Positions 48,980 to 61,425 of a stretch of 64,000 nt of DNA are shown here, piece after piece. This DNA comes from Boletus sp. NGJ (Eukaryota; Basidiomycota; Agaricomycetes; Boletales; Boletaceae): assembly GCA_019096195.1 (NCBI GenBank), contig JAGTXK010000091.1, positions 620,001 through 684,000 on the forward strand. Reading direction: 5' to 3'. The notes under the pieces were generated by a model. It saw nothing but the letters and a program-made list of their open reading frames with translations, was not told where the DNA came from and made no database searches. Position 1 is the stretch's first letter. Every line of letters begins with the position of its first letter. The translations under genes were made by a program, and so were the position numbers.

Positions 48980-50691
48980 CTACTCGTCTCGAACATGGAA
49001 CTCGTCCGGAAGACCCGAAGGAATGAACCATATGAAAACGACCGCCAAAAGGATGAGGCAAATAAACGCCGCTTGGCCCCCAAAAATATGGTGCTGTTTC
49101 GAGAACGCGTACATGGAGGTCGCCATCGCTGGTCCGATCGCCCGCGCGATCGACGCCGAGGTCTGACCCATGCCGTTGATAGACCCCAGGGTATTCTTTG
49201 ACGGTGCGGACGCAGTGATGAACATGAACACACACGCTGCAAGCAACGCCATCGCACGTCGGTATCATCCCAGCGCATTCCAGACGCTTTTGACACGTAC
49301 CGAACGCAACGTCCCAAAAGACGATCAAGACGAGCTGTGCAGCGATACAGGCATAAATCCACGTGTCGACGACACCGCGGGTTTGGACGATCCAGCTCAT
49401 GATTGGGAAGAGGAGTATGAGTGGGATGTAGCATAGGATCGCTCTACAAAAGAGACGTTTGGGACCCATCCAATCGACGAGCTTGGCGAGGAACAAGAGT
49501 TGGAAGATGCCGTCCATGAGGCCCAGTAAGCCGAGGCACGCGCCGATGCAGGATGGGGATAGACTGAGGCCGCCATAGGTGATCGGGGTGGAAAAGAACA
49601 AGGGCAGGAGGGACTTTGCCGAGATGTCGAGGTATCCCAAGACGGCGTAGCACGCGACGGGATAGATGATGGACGGTACGAAGAGTTCTCGAAGGGGTAT
49701 TGGCGGTAGCGTGATGTTGGGTATAGATCGTTCTGGATCTGGCTCGATAACACCGACTGAGGAACGTCTGTTTTTGCGTTTTGCGGCCAATGTCTATAAT
49801 CGGGTGAGTGATCGCCTAGTGGTCGTCGGAGATGCGGCTCGACCAACCTCCTCCAAAAAGAAGAAGAGAATTATCGTTGTCACCGCCACGACCGAGGCGG
49901 CCACGGCGCACGGAAGAAAATAAGGATAATTTTCCCAGAAAGGACTGGTAAAGAAGCCTGGAAAGCGGTCCGCGGGTCGAGCGAAAGCTCCTCCTATAAA
50001 TGGCCTTGGGCGCTAACATGAGCGATGACGAAAGCAAACATAGAAGCGAGTCGACATTCACCCCAATGTTGACCCGACGCACCATCCAATGGGCATGAGA
50101 GCAAAGCCTCGCGCTATATTTGTCGAATCGGTCAGCTCGCCAATCATGCTCTTGGTGGCGCCGACATTGCCGTTCAGTAAACCACATATACATCGACTGA
50201 GAGAACTCAGTTGATACCTAGGAGCGACAACTTTGAACTGACCTGATTGCAAGTTGCCAAAACGTTGTGGAGAGGCCGAAGCAGGTCATCGAAATGCACA
50301 GACCGGATAGCCCGATGAGGATGACGGGTTTCCGGCCAATTCGATCAGACAGACGGCTCCAGAGCATTACGGCCATGGACTGTGTGACAAAGAAGAGAGA
50401 TTCCTATAGCAGTCTATGAATTGAAAAGTTGGAACGGGAATCGTCGCCACTTACTATTAACCCCGCGTAGTATCCCACCTTGCGCTTGTCCCCTCCCGTA
50501 ATATCGAGCTCGCCGACAAGTTGATTGATGTAGGGGTATATGGACATGGAGGATATCGGTTCGGCGAATTGTATCAGTAGCAGAATAGCGAGCTGAATTG
50601 TCGGCAAGGGTGTTCGGGCCTTTTTGGAGGGCTTGGTGGGCAAGAGTGGGGCAAGCTCATCTTGGACGGTGGCCTCTGCCACATCGGCCAT
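48980..50691 (-). CDS. MFS transporter, ZIFL/YCR023C-like
   Basis: Start MADVAEATVQDELAPLLP; stop at 48980. Membrane segments in order: LPTIQLAILLLIQFAEPISS, then MSIYPYINQLVGELDI, the MFS motif A region (LWSRLSDRIGRKPVILIG), SRCICGLLNGNVGATKSMIG with ELTD, GFALMPIGWCVGSTLGPFIG, LPCAVAASVVAVTIILFFFL, a basic loop, VPSIIYPVACYAVLGYLDIS, GACLGLLGLMDGIFQLLFLA, IYACIAAQLVLIVFWDVAFG, ALLAACVFMFITASAPSKNT, and the last helix before GLPDEFHVRD. Twelve helices in total, usual for the family. NGNVGA...GELTD is the family's motif near helix 4. Substrate unknown (zinc- or drug-related relatives exist). The transposon is inserted just past its stop. Confidence 0.88.
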
Positions 50692-50901
50692 TGCTGGGAG
50701 GAGGTGCTGCGGTTCCCTTTCGTACTGCGTCCATTTAGAAAGAAATGAGCAGGAAAGTCCGAATGCGTAATAACCCCCATAAACTCCGACACCGCAGGCC
50801 CATGAAACGCGATGCTCCGAGACAGTTCGTCTCGATTTATGTTGCGCTCGTACAGATACATTAGAAGTAGCTATTTACCTAGGAATGCTTTGTGGTCGTA
50901 C

Positions 50902-53075
50902 TTAATACGCGACATACGCCACGCACAACAACGGGAAACCCGCGTACAGACCAAGCCAGAACACGACGTTGCCCATGAGTCTGTTCTGCTTAAGCACTGG
51001 CGCACGCGAGACCATGATGAGCGGGATCTGCACAAGCTGCATGAAGAACAAGTAGAGTCTGCCGAAAAATTCACCAGTTTAAATATCAATTCTACATCGA
51101 TCAACTACTCACCTAAACTTGCGTGTAACGACAACCATCACTAACTCATGAACTGCCGCGCTCAGCAAAAATGTGACAAACATCGCGCCCGTACGAGAAA
51201 GAGACGGATATGCGGCAAGCGACGAAGCGTACACATGTCGAAGAAGAAACTGATGGACGGGCTTGTTCCATTTACGAGAGAACTCGTCCCACGTGGTCGA
51301 GTTCCACTGTGGAAAAAAGTCAGTTCAGTATGTTCCCAGCAACGTCGCGGACGAGAACCATACCCAGTCTTCGTAGAATTGCCGATCCGCAAAACTATTC
51401 GGTGGGGGAGCGGGTACCAGTGAGCTCTCACCTCGGAAGAGTCGAGCCTGTACAGTACTCACTATGATATCTCGGCGAATGCGTTACATATACACTCTTC
51501 GCCGCATGGATCATAACATCAGTAACGCCAACCGAAGAGTTTCGATAAGAACTTACCGAATATGATGTAAAAAAGTAATAAGTAAGCAATCATAAATGGC
51601 AGGGCCAAGTCTAATAACGAGCGAAGGAATGACTGATCTGGTGAAGGCGTGAGTGGCATGATAAAGCTCTCTGTCACCGTATAGAGGAGGGCAAATGATC
51701 CCATAAATGCGACAGTCTTCTCAAAGACATATTCAGGACGAATACTGGCCGTAGTTAGTTCAGACACACGCAAGATCAGTGAGAAAGCTTACCGATCGGT
51801 GCGAGGATACTCCAACTCATATACAAGAGTTGGGATCATCATGTAGGTGCAGAAGTGTTTCCAGGTCAAATTTTGTGGGTATCTTAATCGTTCGGTTCCA
51901 GCAGACACAAGTTCAGCATCGAGTTCAAGGAACTCATGAGCTACAGAAGCGATGACCTGAGACGGATGATGAACAAGTATTGACACCGGTGTCGGTGTCG
52001 GTGTCAAGGAAAGCGGGTCGATGTCAGAGGCATCAGGAGTGGTACCCTCGACAACTGGCACACCAAGCTTGGCTACAGCGTCGTTTGCAGCAGTCACCAG
52101 CCTCCGTCGTAGCGGCTGCGGATCGGGAATTGAGCTCATAATCATAACCTCTGTGCCTCGTGTATTGATCTGCGAATCCCATTCAGCTTCCGAGTGAGGT
52201 TCGCTTGAATTTGACGCGAGATGGGCCTTGGCATCAAGAAACGCTTTATCCCATCCTCCGATCGATGCATCTTCTGCAAGGGAACGAAGATGAGCAAGGA
52301 TTCGCTGCGAACGCTGGGAGATGTCGTGGAGATAGCCGTTGACGGAGATATAGGAGTGCATTTTCATGATCATCACGAGAGAATGCAGAGTCAGAAAACC
52401 AGATTGGACCCATGGCCATTGTCTATACACGTCGTTCAGTTCGAGCGGGAGGGACCGGGATGTATGCTTACCGATGATATATCCACGTGATGACGGCAAC
52501 CAATACAAACGTCTGGATAACGTGTTGGACTACCCAGTAGTACTTTATCCAGCCCTTGCTTATCGCCTTTGCAAATGGCACACAGATCGCAGTGGTGAGG
52601 ACGAGGATGGCGTCGGAAAGTGCGAGGACAACTACATCGCGAGAGAACATGGTAGCAAAAGCGAACGACAAGGCATATCCGTTTACTTCGAGGGAGGAAA
52701 CGAAAGTCTGAACGGTGAAGAGGAAGAGAGACATCCAGAAGAGCGTGAAGAACCCCTGACGAACGTTGTCAGCATGGACGAGTCCACGGCACGCACGAGA
52801 CTGGTGCCTACTCTGAATTCGTTTGATCCCGATGACTCGTTGGTCATGTCAAAATGAGATTTGCGAGGTTTGAAGGTGATCAAAGCACGGAGCCTCTTCG
52901 CAGACTTTGACCGAAAGGGTTTTGAGACATAGAGTGTACCCTCTGCGGAGTAGTTTGAGCTCTTCGTGCTCGGTTTCATGACCGTCGAAGAGGAACCTGG
53001 TGAGTGGGTGATGCAGTGAAGCATGGCCGACTGCAGGTTGAGGACGCGGGAAAGTTGATGACAAGGCAATGCCAA
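50902..53075 (-). CDS. ARE2: Sterol O-acyltransferase (ACAT/ARE, MBOAT family)
   Basis: ER membrane enzyme that makes sterol esters for lipid droplets. N-terminal cytosolic part ends FKPRKSHFDMTNESSGSNEF; then GFFTLFWMSLFLFTVQTFV begins the membrane domain. Motifs: LTLHSLVMIMKMHSYISVNG, WKHFCTYMMIPTLVYELEYP, the signature FYEDW|WNSTTWDEF split by an intron, RKWNKPVHQFLLRHVY, and the active-site His in FLLSAAVHELVM near the C-terminus, ending LLCVAYVAY. About ten exons. The Met at 53075 is in frame with the conserved region; a Met 11 bp downstream is in another frame. It shares 185 bp with the divergent TAD2 gene. Confidence 0.92.
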
Positions 53076-53260
53076 GCGATGACGCTACGGAGCGTTAATT
53101 ACTAACAGTTACTAACAGACCCACTAGCCTATCCATATTGACGCGCTGGCACGTTCAGTTTGTTGTCTTTCCATCAGTTCACATGGTAGGTGCTCTTAAA
53201 TTACATTCTATGATGATATCATCAGTAATAGATCTCCGAACCCTCGAATCATCACCACAC

Positions 53261-54047
53261 ATGTCCCAACCCGATAGCACAGTCCATCTCGCATGGATGC
53301 GCGAGGCCATGGCCATGGTAAAGCCCATTCACCGAACCACCCTGACCCACCTTCTCAGACTCGACAGGCAGAGGAAGCACTCGCTTCAGGCGAAGTACCC
53401 GTCGGATGCGTCTTCGTTCGGGACGGCGCCATCATAGCCAAGGCGCGCAACAGAACCAACCAGCTGCGGAACGTACGCGCCTCTCTATACCCCGACGTGC
53501 GACTCATCTTTATTTACTGTGCACACCAAGGCTTCGAGGCATGCAGAACTCGAAGCCATCGATCATATCCTCGAGGATACGTCGCTCACGCCGCCGTCTT
53601 CATCCGTTTGCTATCCCCTCGCCAACACGACGCTCTACGTGACCGTCGAGCCATGCATCATGTGCGCATCGGCTCTCCGTCAGCTAGGCGTCTGTCAAGT
53701 ATTCTACGGATGCGAAAACGATAAGTTTGGTGGGTGTGGAAGTGTGTTGGGAGTGAATGACCGGTGAGAAGGGGAATCAAGATAAGATTTGATGATGACC
53801 GGATCGATCATTCCATTTCACAGCCTCGAGCACCCCGTACACCCTTCATACAGAGCCACTGGCGGGTACTTGCGAGAAGACGCGATTATGATCCTGCGGC
53901 AATTTTACGTTACAGAAAACACCAACGGTCCGTCGTCCCCCCCCCCCGGCTCTATAAAGATCGTTGATACTGCCCACAGCCCCCGTACCAAGGCAGAAAG
54001 CTACGCGTGTACTCAAAACTGACATTCCTCCCAAGCCCTCCACTTGA
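53261..54047 (+). CDS. TAD2: tRNA-specific adenosine deaminase subunit Tad2 (A34 to I34)
   Basis: Five exons, about 180 aa. [19 protein letters not shown], then [20 protein letters not shown], the zinc/active-site motif RHAELEAI (His, catalytic Glu), [14 protein letters not shown] (two zinc Cys), [19 protein letters not shown] and the tail [16 protein letters not shown] with [16 protein letters not shown]. This is the catalytic half of the Tad2/Tad3 heterodimer that makes inosine at the wobble base. Introns at 53319, 53474, 53763 and 53929 keep frame (approximate positions). The length and motifs are typical. Confidence 0.95.
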
Positions 54048-54233
54048 ACGTGGCCTTGCAATCTCGAGCACCCACGCTCGGGTTGTTGGCGGCGCCGCGG
54101 GACCAGTTATTGGCAGTTCGCCCAACTGTTGTAGAAAAAACGTGTCCTTGGCATGTGCGTCTGACTGTAGTGCCGCAAACTGTTTGTGCGCGGCCCTATA
54201 CTATACAGCAGAACTAACACGTGAATATCCTGA

Positions 54234-57200
54234 TCAACTTTCTATCTGCCATTTCAATCCAAGAGACTGGGCGACGAAGCCCCATTTGTCCGCGGCATCT
54301 TGGATGCTGATAATAGAATAGTGAGTGATCAGATTATCAGTGTGATCCTCCAATCGGAGACATCAGGGTATATCTCGCGTACGTACCGTTTCTCAGTGGC
54401 CTTCCCGGCCCCATGCCCAGCCTTCTTGTCTATCCGTATGAGAAGAGGGTGTGAATTGTGGGGTAGCGTATGCTGGAGAGTTGCGGCAAGCTTGAAAGAG
54501 TGTAGTGGTACGACCCGGTCGTCATCTTTGGTCGACCAGGTCAGTGAGTGATGATCGAGGGGATACGACGGTCGCACATACGATCAGCGGTCATCAATAG
54601 CAGCGCCGGCAACGTTTTGTCCTTGGGCACATTGTGAAGCGGCGAAATGGGGTATATGAAATCAAAGTCGTGCGGGTCATGCGGGTCGCCATAGTCGGCA
54701 GTCCAAGCCTTGCCTGCGGTTGCAAGGTCAGAGTTTCATAGCTGGGAACATCGACGTGTCATTTACCGATGGTGAAGTCCGGAAACTCAAAAAATGCGTG
54801 TCGGTTGGGTCTGACGAAATTGGCAGGGGAAGCAACATACCTTGAGTAGATCCATCACCCCGACTTCAGCGACTCCAGCCCCAAACGTACCTTGCGGGGC
54901 AATATTGACGCAAGCACCGACCAAAAGGCCTGTGGGACGACAGTTAGGATATTACCAGACAAGTTGTGGGGCTGCTTTCCTCCATTAGAACCTCCGTTGA
55001 TGGCGACTTTTCCCGCGGCTGCGATTTTATTCTTCACCAAGTATTCGCTACACCGCAGAGGCAAGAATTCGACACGTCACGCTCTTGTTTGGAAAAGATA
55101 TAAATCTTACGTGGCGGCAATGAAATCGTTGAAGACATTGATCTGCATGAATGATGAACGACGCTCTTTGATGCTTGAAAACCGCTGGCTGACCTTGCGT
55201 TCCCTAATTCCCGCGTTGTGCCACTCTTCGCCAAACTCGCCTCCTCCTCGGATGTTTGGCTGGGCAAAGACAGCGCCGTACGACTTTATGAAAGTGAGAA
55301 CCGAAGGGCTGAAAGTTGGATCGATCGAGATGCTGAAGCCGCCATATCCTGTCCACCCCCGTCAATCGGCATCCATCCACCATCAGAGCACGATCCAAAG
55401 CTCACCGTACTGAATAGCCGGCGCGGTACCGTCGGTCTTGGTGCTCTTGTGCCTCACGATGAACATCGGAACCTTGGTCCCGTCTTTGGATTCATACCAC
55501 ACCTGTTCCGCGGTGAATTCGTCAGGCTGGAGGCCTTTGACATTCGTCGTGCGGTATATGCTCCACGCAGACTCCACGGACGCTGTGGCATTGAAATTAT
55601 TCACATCGAAGCGTCCAATGATACCCGGATTGGTGAAGCCTGTCATCGAAACAAAGACGTTCGGAAGGCCACGGCGACCAAACAACTCGGCAGCTCCGAC
55701 AAAGGATGGTGCAATGCGCGTCAGCCTTTCGCCAGTGAGGGAATAGAGGTAGATTTCGTCAATGACCTGACACGTTTGTAGAGCGTCAGGGGACGTTGAG
55801 ACGGGGAGAGCAACAAAACAAACTGACATTGCGTTTGTATGTGAGAGCAAATTTGTCTTTGCCAAATGCCACAATGTCGCTCAACGATGCATCCTTTTCT
55901 TCGGGGATTAAGTCTACTTGCGTGCGCTTTGGATCAGCGAGGTCGATTGTGATGACCTTGTATTTTGGGGCATTGTTGTTCGTGCGAAGATACAGCTTGG
56001 TTTCATCGTTTGCGATGCTGCAGGAAAGCGTTGGCGACGGTAGGGGACAACGAAAGCCAACTTACACGTCATATTCGGCTTCAAATTCGTCTATCAACTT
56101 CTCCCACTTGATATTTTGATCGATTTCATTTTCTTGTAGGTCCGCCACCCAGAGTAGATTTTTCTGTGCAGGTGACCACGTGGTGAGACGGAAAGAGGGA
56201 GAGAAAATTACACACCCTAGCGGTGTCCCTGGCGACAGTCAAAAACAAGTATCTACCGTCCAGCTCCGATATAGAAGTTCCCCACATCCACTCCCGGTGT
56301 TCGGCGTCTTTCGTGACCAAGATATCTTGGGCTAAAGATCGCAACCGCGTCAGCCGATAAACCACAAGACACGAGCATGCTCATCCGATGAGTGAGGGTG
56401 AACAGACTGACACTGTGAGGTGCCGACTCTGTGATAATAAAGCATCGCGTCTTTATCTTCGATCGTTTCGGTGCCCATCTTGTCTTCGGTGGCCAGTCCA
56501 TGGGAATCGCGGCTTGGGAATCGCTATCAGAAAGGAGGTCAGATCTGCCAGTGGCGCGGTCACGAGTCTGGTAATTGCTCCGAGTGGGATCACATACCTG
56601 GTAAAAGAATCCCTTGGAGTCATGGGTCCACGAGATGGATGAAAACTTGACAAACCGGATCTCGTCACTGAGGCGGGTTTCGTGGTGGTCCACACGCTTG
56701 CCGTCAACGGCGACAAGCGGTTTGCTGGTCTCACGAATGTAAATCGTGCAAAAGTCGCTGCCCTGCGGATCGGAGTCAGCCGTGAAGGTCAACAGACGAG
56801 AGAACCGCGCCTACCGAGAGGGATATACCGTATGCATAGTAGTTGCCGTCGCGTGAAAAGGCAGTGACAGCGAGAGCGGCGGTCCCGTCGTCTGACAGCA
56901 AGTTGGGGTCGAAGAACACCTGGCCCTGGGCTGCCCTGTCCTTGGAAAAGTCTGGCAACTTTTCGTCGGTCGACCGGTAGAGCACTAGAGAAATCGAGGT
57001 GAACGCAGTACGCTTTCGCCGCACCGGAAACGACCGACCTGACTGTGCTTGAAGGCCGCTGTTGTAGTACCAGTACCATTTTCCGTCGTACTTGAGAACG
57101 GGCGCACTGAACTGCGAAACCGACATGATCGATCGCGATCGCGCGCACGTGGCGACAAGTTGATCGCACCTTTTCGTAATCCGTGTTGGCTCTGATTTCC

Positions 57201-57514
57201 TTCTCCAATCTGGCGCGGTCAGGATTTTTATCGAGGTAGGCGCGAGTGAAGGCGTCCTGCGCAGACGTCCATCCGTCCGTTTCGTTGGTGTTCTCCTCGA
57301 GCCAGTGATAGGGATCGGCCACATGGACTTGACCCTGTTTTTCGCTCTGGTACACGTTCACATGGTCGGAACGGCGGGCGGGGGGATACTTGTGCGGAAC
57401 CCATGGTGTCGGCGTCATCGTGCGAGCGAGCGAGGCCGTTGAGCGAGAGAGGGAGAGGAGTCGTGGACACAAGCTTAAGAGTTTAGTGGCACGCGCGGTG
57501 AGCATATCTTTCAA
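54234..57514 (-). CDS. Prolyl oligopeptidase (S9A)
   Basis: Cytosolic serine peptidase cutting short proline peptides. N-terminus [20 protein letters not shown], then propeller wording ([42 protein letters not shown]-like, [14 protein letters not shown]), and the catalytic domain: [28 protein letters not shown], the nucleophile INGGSNGG, Asp in [16 protein letters not shown], His in [12 protein letters not shown], ending [16 protein letters not shown]. Many short introns. The start at 57514 gives a Ser/Leu/Arg-rich leader; a second Met ([10 protein letters not shown]) fits the usual length better. The intron directly after the nucleophile exon (54930-54979) appears to start GA rather than GT. 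Confidence 0.92.
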
Positions 57515-57719
57515 TCTAAATTAAATCAGGAGTGCCAATGGTCTTGATCGATAAAGATAAAGGCGAGGCCCCGCGCAATCTACGAAAAATGCAACGGCAC
57601 AGTCTAGGCCAACTACGGCGGATTCGAATACTCCAGTGGAAAGTGCCCTAAAATTGAATACTTGAACAACGCGTCAAAAAGGTAAAAGCTTCAGAATCTA
57701 ACAATAGCAAACAACGCCC
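57515..57719. promoter_or_regulatory. Divergent promoter region POP / RED
   Basis: 205 bp between opposite starts, AT-richer than the flanking genes; must hold both core promoters. No specific element claimed. Confidence 0.45.
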
Positions 57720-59111
57720 ATGGACCAGGTACGTTCTCTAATGATATCACAATATCCCGCGTTGACGACTCGTCGAGCCAGGATGCGTTCCGAAACCTGC
57801 TGGCAAGCTCGCGGCGATCACAAGCCAATGCCAAACAAGCAGTTCCTACCACACGGCAGAAAGCGTTGGTCGCAAACTTTCCTCCTAGCACGACCTCCAC
57901 CCCATCCGAGCCGGCGTTCAAACCTCGCAAGGTAAAGAAGACCGAAAGCAAATATCGCGACCGTGCCGCGGAGAGAAGAGACGGAGTCGGAAACGACTAT
58001 GCTCAAGTACCTCTCCTCTTTTTTAGTTGAGCGTGCTGACTCACGCCTTGTCCTAATAGGTCGAGGCGGTATTGGATGATTTCGAAAAACGGCTCGCCCA
58101 CGAGGACAAGGATGTTGTACGTCTCCGAGTCACTGTGTACCACCTTTACTGAAGCACTCTTAGATCGAGCAGCAGCGCAAGTATCTTGGTGGAGATAGCC
58201 AACACACCATCCTGGTAAAAGGCCTCGACGTGTCGCTCCTCGAACAAAATCGTGCCCGGGCCGTTGCCTCTACAGAAGACGACGAATTCCTCGAACAGGC
58301 GTTTGCAGAAGCTACATCTATACCCCAACCTACGGAACCACAGAAACGCACTCGTGAAGACATCATCCGCCATCTCAAGGCAAAACAACAGAACGAAGAT
58401 GGGTCAGCTGACCAACCAGTTGTCGAAAAGTCAATAGACGGTGAAAGAGCAGCTCTGGAGCAAGCCAAGAAGGCTGGAAAGTTCAGACCCATAGGATTCA
58501 AGCCAATTGGACGAGTGGAAGAAAGGTTGAAAAAGAGAAAGGGAAAGGAGGGAAAGGAGGGAAAGGAGGGTGTGAAGAAGAAGAAGCAGAAAGTCGAGAG
58601 TCAGTCCGGGACAAGAGACAACCCGCCGCCAGAAACGCCAACCGAACGTGACACCACAGAACCTTCATCCTCCAAGACGCCCAAAAGGCCGCCAGAACCA
58701 GAACCGGCGCCACTCGACGAAGACTTTGACATCTTCGCCGGTGCCGGAGATTATGAGGGTTTCCCGGACGACGAGGAGTCCGAGGAGGAGCACGGTGACA
58801 CGGAGAAAACAAGTGCGGTATTTGCAACCCAGGAGACCGTCTCCCTTGTTCCTGTCAAAGGCTGGTTTGACGAACCTGAGCCCGAGGTTGGGCACGCCTC
58901 CATTCCATCAGAAAAGTCTCCGCCCATCCCTGACATAACGGCGGCAGAAGCACCACAAGAAACACGTCTTAAACCCCTTGAATCGTCAGCCCTTCCTTCT
59001 ATACGTGATTTCCTGGCCATGGATGAGGCTGCTGAGGTTGCTGAGAAGCGGAAAGCACGTAAAGAGAAGAAGAAAAAGAAAAAGAAGGATACTGGTGACG
59101 ACGACGACTGA
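57720..59111 (+). CDS. RED/IK-family splicing factor
   Basis: First exon is only MDQ, spliced to DAFRNLLASSRRSQ. Then the RED N-terminal signature: KYRDRAAERRDGVGNDYAQ, an intron, EAVLDDFEKRLAHEDKDVIE, EQQRKYLGGDSQHTILVKGL and DVSLLEQNRA. A charged Lys-rich stretch follows (KGKEGKEGKEG from a short tandem repeat near 58545-58570), then an acidic Pro/Glu region and a terminal Lys/Asp tail. RED/IK (Smu2) is a spliceosomal B-complex protein working with Smu1. The fungal form here lacks the RED-dipeptide array of animals. About 410 aa. Confidence 0.88.
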
Positions 59112-61425
59112 ATAATCCGCATAGCACGTTCACGTTTGTTTTGGCAAGCATGTATTTAGTACGCGGATATCATTGTGAGGATCTGGTATCATGGTTGTCC
59201 TGAGGGTAATGGTACGAGAAATGATTTCCCTCGAGAGTGATAGTTTGCGAAACCTAAGCGGGAGTCCATATCGTCGATCGTTCTGGAGGCAACTGATGAT
59301 TAATCGCAGCTCTGAACAAGTTTGGTACCCACCTCTTGTTCATTTCGCTGGCCCAGGATATATCTTTTAGAGGCGGAGCGTTGAGAGAAGCACCGAGGGT
59401 TCCGAGTATGAGTGCAACGATGCTCTCGTACACAGTCTTTCAACCGACCAGTCAGAAAGGACATGCCAGGCTATGCAAGCAAAACGTACATTCAGTGGTA
59501 GGCTGCCTTCGGGCTTTCCGAGTGCTTTGAGATGGGACAGATCTAATTGAGTAGCTCAGGAAAGCCAGCTATTGGTAGTGGGGTGTGTAACTTGCCTTCG
59601 TATGCAGAATATGCGGCTGTAGGGGTTGTGAAAATGTGTTCGGATGAAATACGTGTTCCTCGCATCACGCACCGTGAAACAAGAAGATGGTTGCTACCAC
59701 GAGAAGAATCCGACCAAACATATTGTACAAGAGGCGAACCGTGTCAATGATTGAACTTCGGTGACTTTGCCAAACAAACACCCCTAAACACAAACCAAAT
59801 GCTACGTGCGCCGATGCCATTGGACTGGCAAAGTCATCACCCCGGATATTCTGTTCGTCCCGTCGGACTTGTCGTTGTGAATTGAATGGATTGCCAAGCA
59901 CAACACGCCAGTCATTCAAACTTGTGTTTCTGCCCACGGCTGTCATGTGGCCAACCCGCAAACAGCTAGAGGTCGTAGCCGGGTAAGTAAGGAGCCGGTT
60001 TGCCCCGTGATAAGTGCCGTCATCGGACCCAAAGTCGCGTAGACGACGAGAAAAATGGTACATAGATGGATCGTTATCAGCTACACACCCAAAAAACGAC
60101 GGAAAATGTTAGTTTAATATATTTTCAATATCATCACTGCTAAGTACTTAGCTCAGTATGGCATTATATGTGAATACATAGCTAAGATTTCATTTTTGTA
60201 ATGGTATATAATATTATGTAACATCATGTAAGCTATATCATGCTTTGGCAAGGCCAGTGATGTCATTGTGTGAATACAAGTATGAAGGCTGTCTGTGATA
60301 TGGCATATATGTGTGACATAACACCTTGGATGTACACCAGACATCCAGAGAGGCTCCAGGGGTCATTCAGGTGTGTCAGCGTCATTCTCCACGCATCAGA
60401 GAGACATAGGACCGTATGCTGTGCTGCCATAACAGGTAAGATGACTGACTAATTTACTATTGTGATAGAAATGTCTATAATAGTATGTACTACTCAAGTG
60501 TAGCCAACCTTTCCTAACGCTTTGGAACTTGGACAAATTTTTGCGAGTAAAGTCACGTGACAGTTGATTATGTCACATGCAAATTTTTAAGTTGCGGCTC
60601 CAACGCCCTCACGGCACTCAAAAGTGTGCCTGAGCCTCGTCTCTACCCACTTATTTATGTTATTACATTTCAATGTACTGGGATATTCTAATAATTCGAT
60701 CTGTTATGTTAAGCCTGCTGTGCTCGTTGTGCTATTTGAGTGAATGTAAGATCTATTTATATTGCACCAAAACTATGTAAAAACATGGATGTTTACTGGA
60801 TGCCTGCTGGATATTGAGTGGATGCTCGGGTTGGGGTTGTCGACACAGCTGGCTTGAAACATACAATACAGCCGACAAATAAATTACATGCAGCGCGTCA
60901 TAATAACCATGTTGAGCACGTCGCTCACCAAACAATTGACGGAAATCCTCAGCCACACCACTCGCTGGTGTAAGTCGAATTTTGACGTCCACCAGACGTT
61001 ACCTTGACTTGGGTGTGTACGCTCGCGCGAGTACGTCGCGTGACGTATATATCTACTAATCGGCTACTCGGTTTGGATGAATACAGTACATTTCCCAGAA
61101 AGGAAGCCCTTGGAGCCGAGTATAAGTAAAGCACTCGTCCTCCGCTTCCTTAAGATCCCAGTCGATAACCGTATCCGCGTAGCAATTGTACCGCCGTATG
61201 CCAACCGCCTCTTGACACACGCTTTATCTCAGTGCGCCTGTCTCGTGTATAAGTTTCACATCCACACCCTCAAAACACGGACAAGTCCATGTGGGTGCAG
61301 CCGTTTGTCGTCTACGGTCTCATTCTGACGATTTATATCTTCAGTCGAATTACCCATCGTCCAACACACCCACGTTCACTTCATCCTCATCCCTCACCTT
61401 GTACCTTTCCTTTGACTGCGCCACA
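59112..61425. other. 2.3-kb AT-rich intergenic region; one doubtful small ORF
   Basis: No confident gene. A minus-strand open stretch at 59665-60063 has two hydrophobic segments (ASAHVAFGLCLGVFVW and FGRILLVVATIFLF) but no known family. From about 60060 to 60950 the sequence is clearly AT-richer than the rest of the window. Near 60785-60830 it has scattered GGATGC-type units (catggatg, tggatgcc, tggatgct), looking like old repeat DNA. I see no terminal repeats or duplications that would define an element. The part before 61425 is the TRAPPC12 promoter. Confidence 0.45.
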
